From: CAZTHL01 sp964613585
Lineage (GTDB): Bacteria; Pseudomonadota; Alphaproteobacteria; DSM-16000; Inquilinaceae
Reading direction: 5' to 3'
DNA: 64,000 nt
Assembly: GCA_964613585.1 (NCBI GenBank)
Contig: CAZTHL010000004.1
Coordinates: 28,986-92,985 of the forward strand
Shown: in pieces, positions 62,602-64,000 of the stretch
Numbering within the stretch: the first letter of the stretch is position 1
Layout: each line of letters starts with the position of its first letter
The notes under the pieces: model-generated
The model's database searches: none
Seen by the model: only the letters and a program-made list of their open reading frames with translations
What the model was told of the DNA's origin: nothing
Program-made: the position numbers and the translations under genes

Positions 62602-64000
62602 GTCCTCCCCGGCAGTAATGCCGGGGCCTCATTGAGGNNNNNNNNNNNNNNNNNNNNNNNNNNNNNNNNNNNNNNNNNNNNNNNNNNNNNNNNNNNNNNN
62701 NNNNNNNNNNNNNNNNNNNNNNNNNNNNNNNNNNNNNGTGTCCTCCCCGGCAGTAATGCCGGGGCCTCATTGAAACTGGTCCTCGATGTAGTCCGCTTGG
62801 GTACTTCACGTTTGCGTCCTCCCCGGCAGTAATGCCGGGGCCTCATTGAAACGGCCCACGGTCCCCATCGACGGTCTTGACGTGGGCGGTGTCCTCCCCG
62901 GCAGTAATGCCGGGGCCTCATTGAAACGGCCCTGAGCGATGGGGATGTATCAGCGTACCCGAGTGTCCTCCCCGGCAGTAATGCCGGGGCCTCATTGAAA
63001 CATGGAGTCTCAGGAGCAGTTCAACGCGGACCAGCGGAGTGTCCTCCCCGGCAGTAATGCCGGGGCCTCATTGAAACCCACCGGCAGCGTTCTGTCTCTC
63101 GCCAGAGCGGGGTGTCCTCCCCGGCAGTAATGCCGGGGCCTCATTGAAGCTGTCAAGCGAAATTGGACAGGCGGGCGCCGGCCAGGTGTCCTCCCCGGCA
63201 GTAATGCCGGGGCCTCATTGAACGCGTGACGTCGTTACGATAGGCAGGGTCATTTCGGGTGTCCTCCCCGGCAGTAATGCCGGGGCCTCATTGAAGGGAT
63301 ACCCTATGTATAACCCTTATACCTACACCCTGTGTCCTCCCCGGCAGTAATGCCGGGGCCTCATTGAAGCATGATTACGGCGTGGCCAGGATCAGAAGGA
63401 TCGCGAAGAAGTGTCCTCCCCGGCAGTAATGCCGGGGCCTCATTGAAGCATGGGAAGACCGTAAAGCGCCATTGCCCAGATCAGGGCTGTCCTCCCCGGC
63501 AGTAATGCCGGGGCCTCATTGAAGCGCCGCCGGCCATACGCCTCCGTGTGGGTCAGTGTGCGGCGTCCTCCCCGGCAGTAATGCCGGGGCCTCATTGAAG
63601 CCAATCGAATCCAAATACTCACCGCCCATAGCGCCGGGTCCTCCCCGGCAGTAATGCCGGGGCCTCATTGAAGCGTGCGCTCGCCGCCCGCCATGATCCT
63701 CGAGTGTCCGGTCCTCCCCGGCAGTAATGCCGGGGCCTCATTGAAGCGTAGCCATAGACGCGCCTCCCTAGTCAGTCACGTACAGGTCCTCCCCGGCAGT
63801 AAAGCCGGGGCCTCATTGAAGCAGGTCTGGCTTGAGCGCACGGACGCCGACATAGCGGCGTCCTCCCCGGCAGTAATGCCGGGGCCTCATTGAAGCACCT
63901 GGACATAGCCGTAGCACCCGCCGTAGACGGCCTGTCCTCCCCGGCAGTAATGCCGGGGCCTCATTGAAGCGGGGCCAACCTATCCGGGGCGGACCTGTCC
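62602..64000 (+). CRISPR. CRISPR array, 18 visible repeats, open at right end
   Basis: Repeats of 36-37 bp start GTCCTCCCCGGCAG and end CCTCATTGAAGC or GAAAC. They contain a perfect 8-bp stem CCCCGGCA/TGCCGGGG with a GTAA loop. Visible starts include 62602, 62740, 62816, 62891, 62965, 63041, 63114, 63188, 63261, 63334, 63413, 63489, 63565, 63638, 63711, 63786, 63860 and 63934. Spacers are 36-42 bp and all different. The 3' end ATTGAAAC fits a crRNA 5' handle for plus-strand transcription, so the leader is probably on the left. The repeat at 63786 has one stem mismatch. Type cannot be assigned without cas genes. Confidence 0.97.
62638..62737. other. Scaffold gap (100 N) within the CRISPR array
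   Basis: Exactly 100 undetermined bases after the first repeat, which itself ends in GAGG instead of GAAG/GAAAC. The true number of missing repeat-spacer units is unknown. Confidence 0.95.

Noticed and set aside
62367..63893. Short open frames inside the CRISPR array
   Set aside because: They are translations of repeats and spacers.
63997..64000. GTCC at the very end of the window as the start of a 19th repeat
   Set aside because: It would make a 26-bp spacer, much shorter than all others (36-42 bp); more likely part of the last spacer.

Overview
The window is a high-GC (roughly 70%), gene-dense chromosomal segment whose gene families point to an alphaproteobacterium, probably a Rhodospirillales-like lineage: an mlaF-mlaE pair, alr, dnaB, a DUF3035/BamF-type lipoprotein, paired M16 peptidases and the YdbH-YnbE-YdbL trio. 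This placement rests on gene content only. Two runs of exactly 100 N (20201-20300 and 62638-62737) are scaffold gaps, and both lie inside repeats (a 16-bp tandem repeat and a CRISPR array).

Layout. 0.2-5.9 kb, minus strand: radA, mlaF, mlaE, alr and dnaB, the last three overlapping. 6.1-9.2 kb: two small proteins of unknown function, a poor stretch, then a secreted L,D-transpeptidase. 9.5-18.5 kb: an iron-uptake locus of the Campylobacter P19 (cj1658-cj1665)/E. coli fetMP type. It encodes an FTR1-like periplasmic domain protein, P19, a DUF2318 membrane protein with a YHS-like tail, two FtsX-type permeases, an ABC ATPase, a TlpA-like thioredoxin and a cytochrome c. Two divergent unknown genes sit beside it, and Fur-like palindromes lie at the control points. 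18.6-25.6 kb: a Fic protein, a repeat/palindrome zone with a gap, a CBS-domain protein, then folate and flavin genes (cyclodeaminase-like protein, folD, folK, a MaoC hydratase, ribF) and a PAS-type protein. 25.8-32.7 kb: ileS-lspA-DUF3035 lipoprotein-M16-M16, closed by a terminator. 33-37.6 kb: a membrane protein, a deoxyribosyltransferase-like protein, a double universal stress protein and pgi.

37.6-47.5 kb is an accessory island. It opens with an IS630-family remnant, then a frameshifted TIR gene and a HigB/HigA-ImmA toxin-antitoxin pair. On the opposite strand follows a compact six-gene RiPP locus: a Cys-rich precursor (8 Cys in 10 residues), an E1-like leader-binding cyclodehydratase partner, YcaO, a SagB-type dehydrogenase, an unrecognised 742-residue TPR protein and a papain/C39-like cysteine protease. 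The predicted product is a streptolysin-S-like thiazole/oxazole-modified peptide. I see no dedicated transporter or immunity gene. This locus is the best candidate for an undescribed system.

48-62 kb returns to housekeeping content: a small membrane protein, a CPA1 Na+/H+ antiporter with a cyclic-nucleotide-binding domain, a second PAS-type protein, a degenerate transthyretin-like protein, putA without a DNA-binding domain, the ydbH-ynbE-ydbL homologues and a coiled-coil membrane protein. From 62.6 kb to the end runs a CRISPR array (18 visible repeats, plus the gap, continuing past the window) with no cas gene in sight. It carries two repeat sub-variants that segregate by position.
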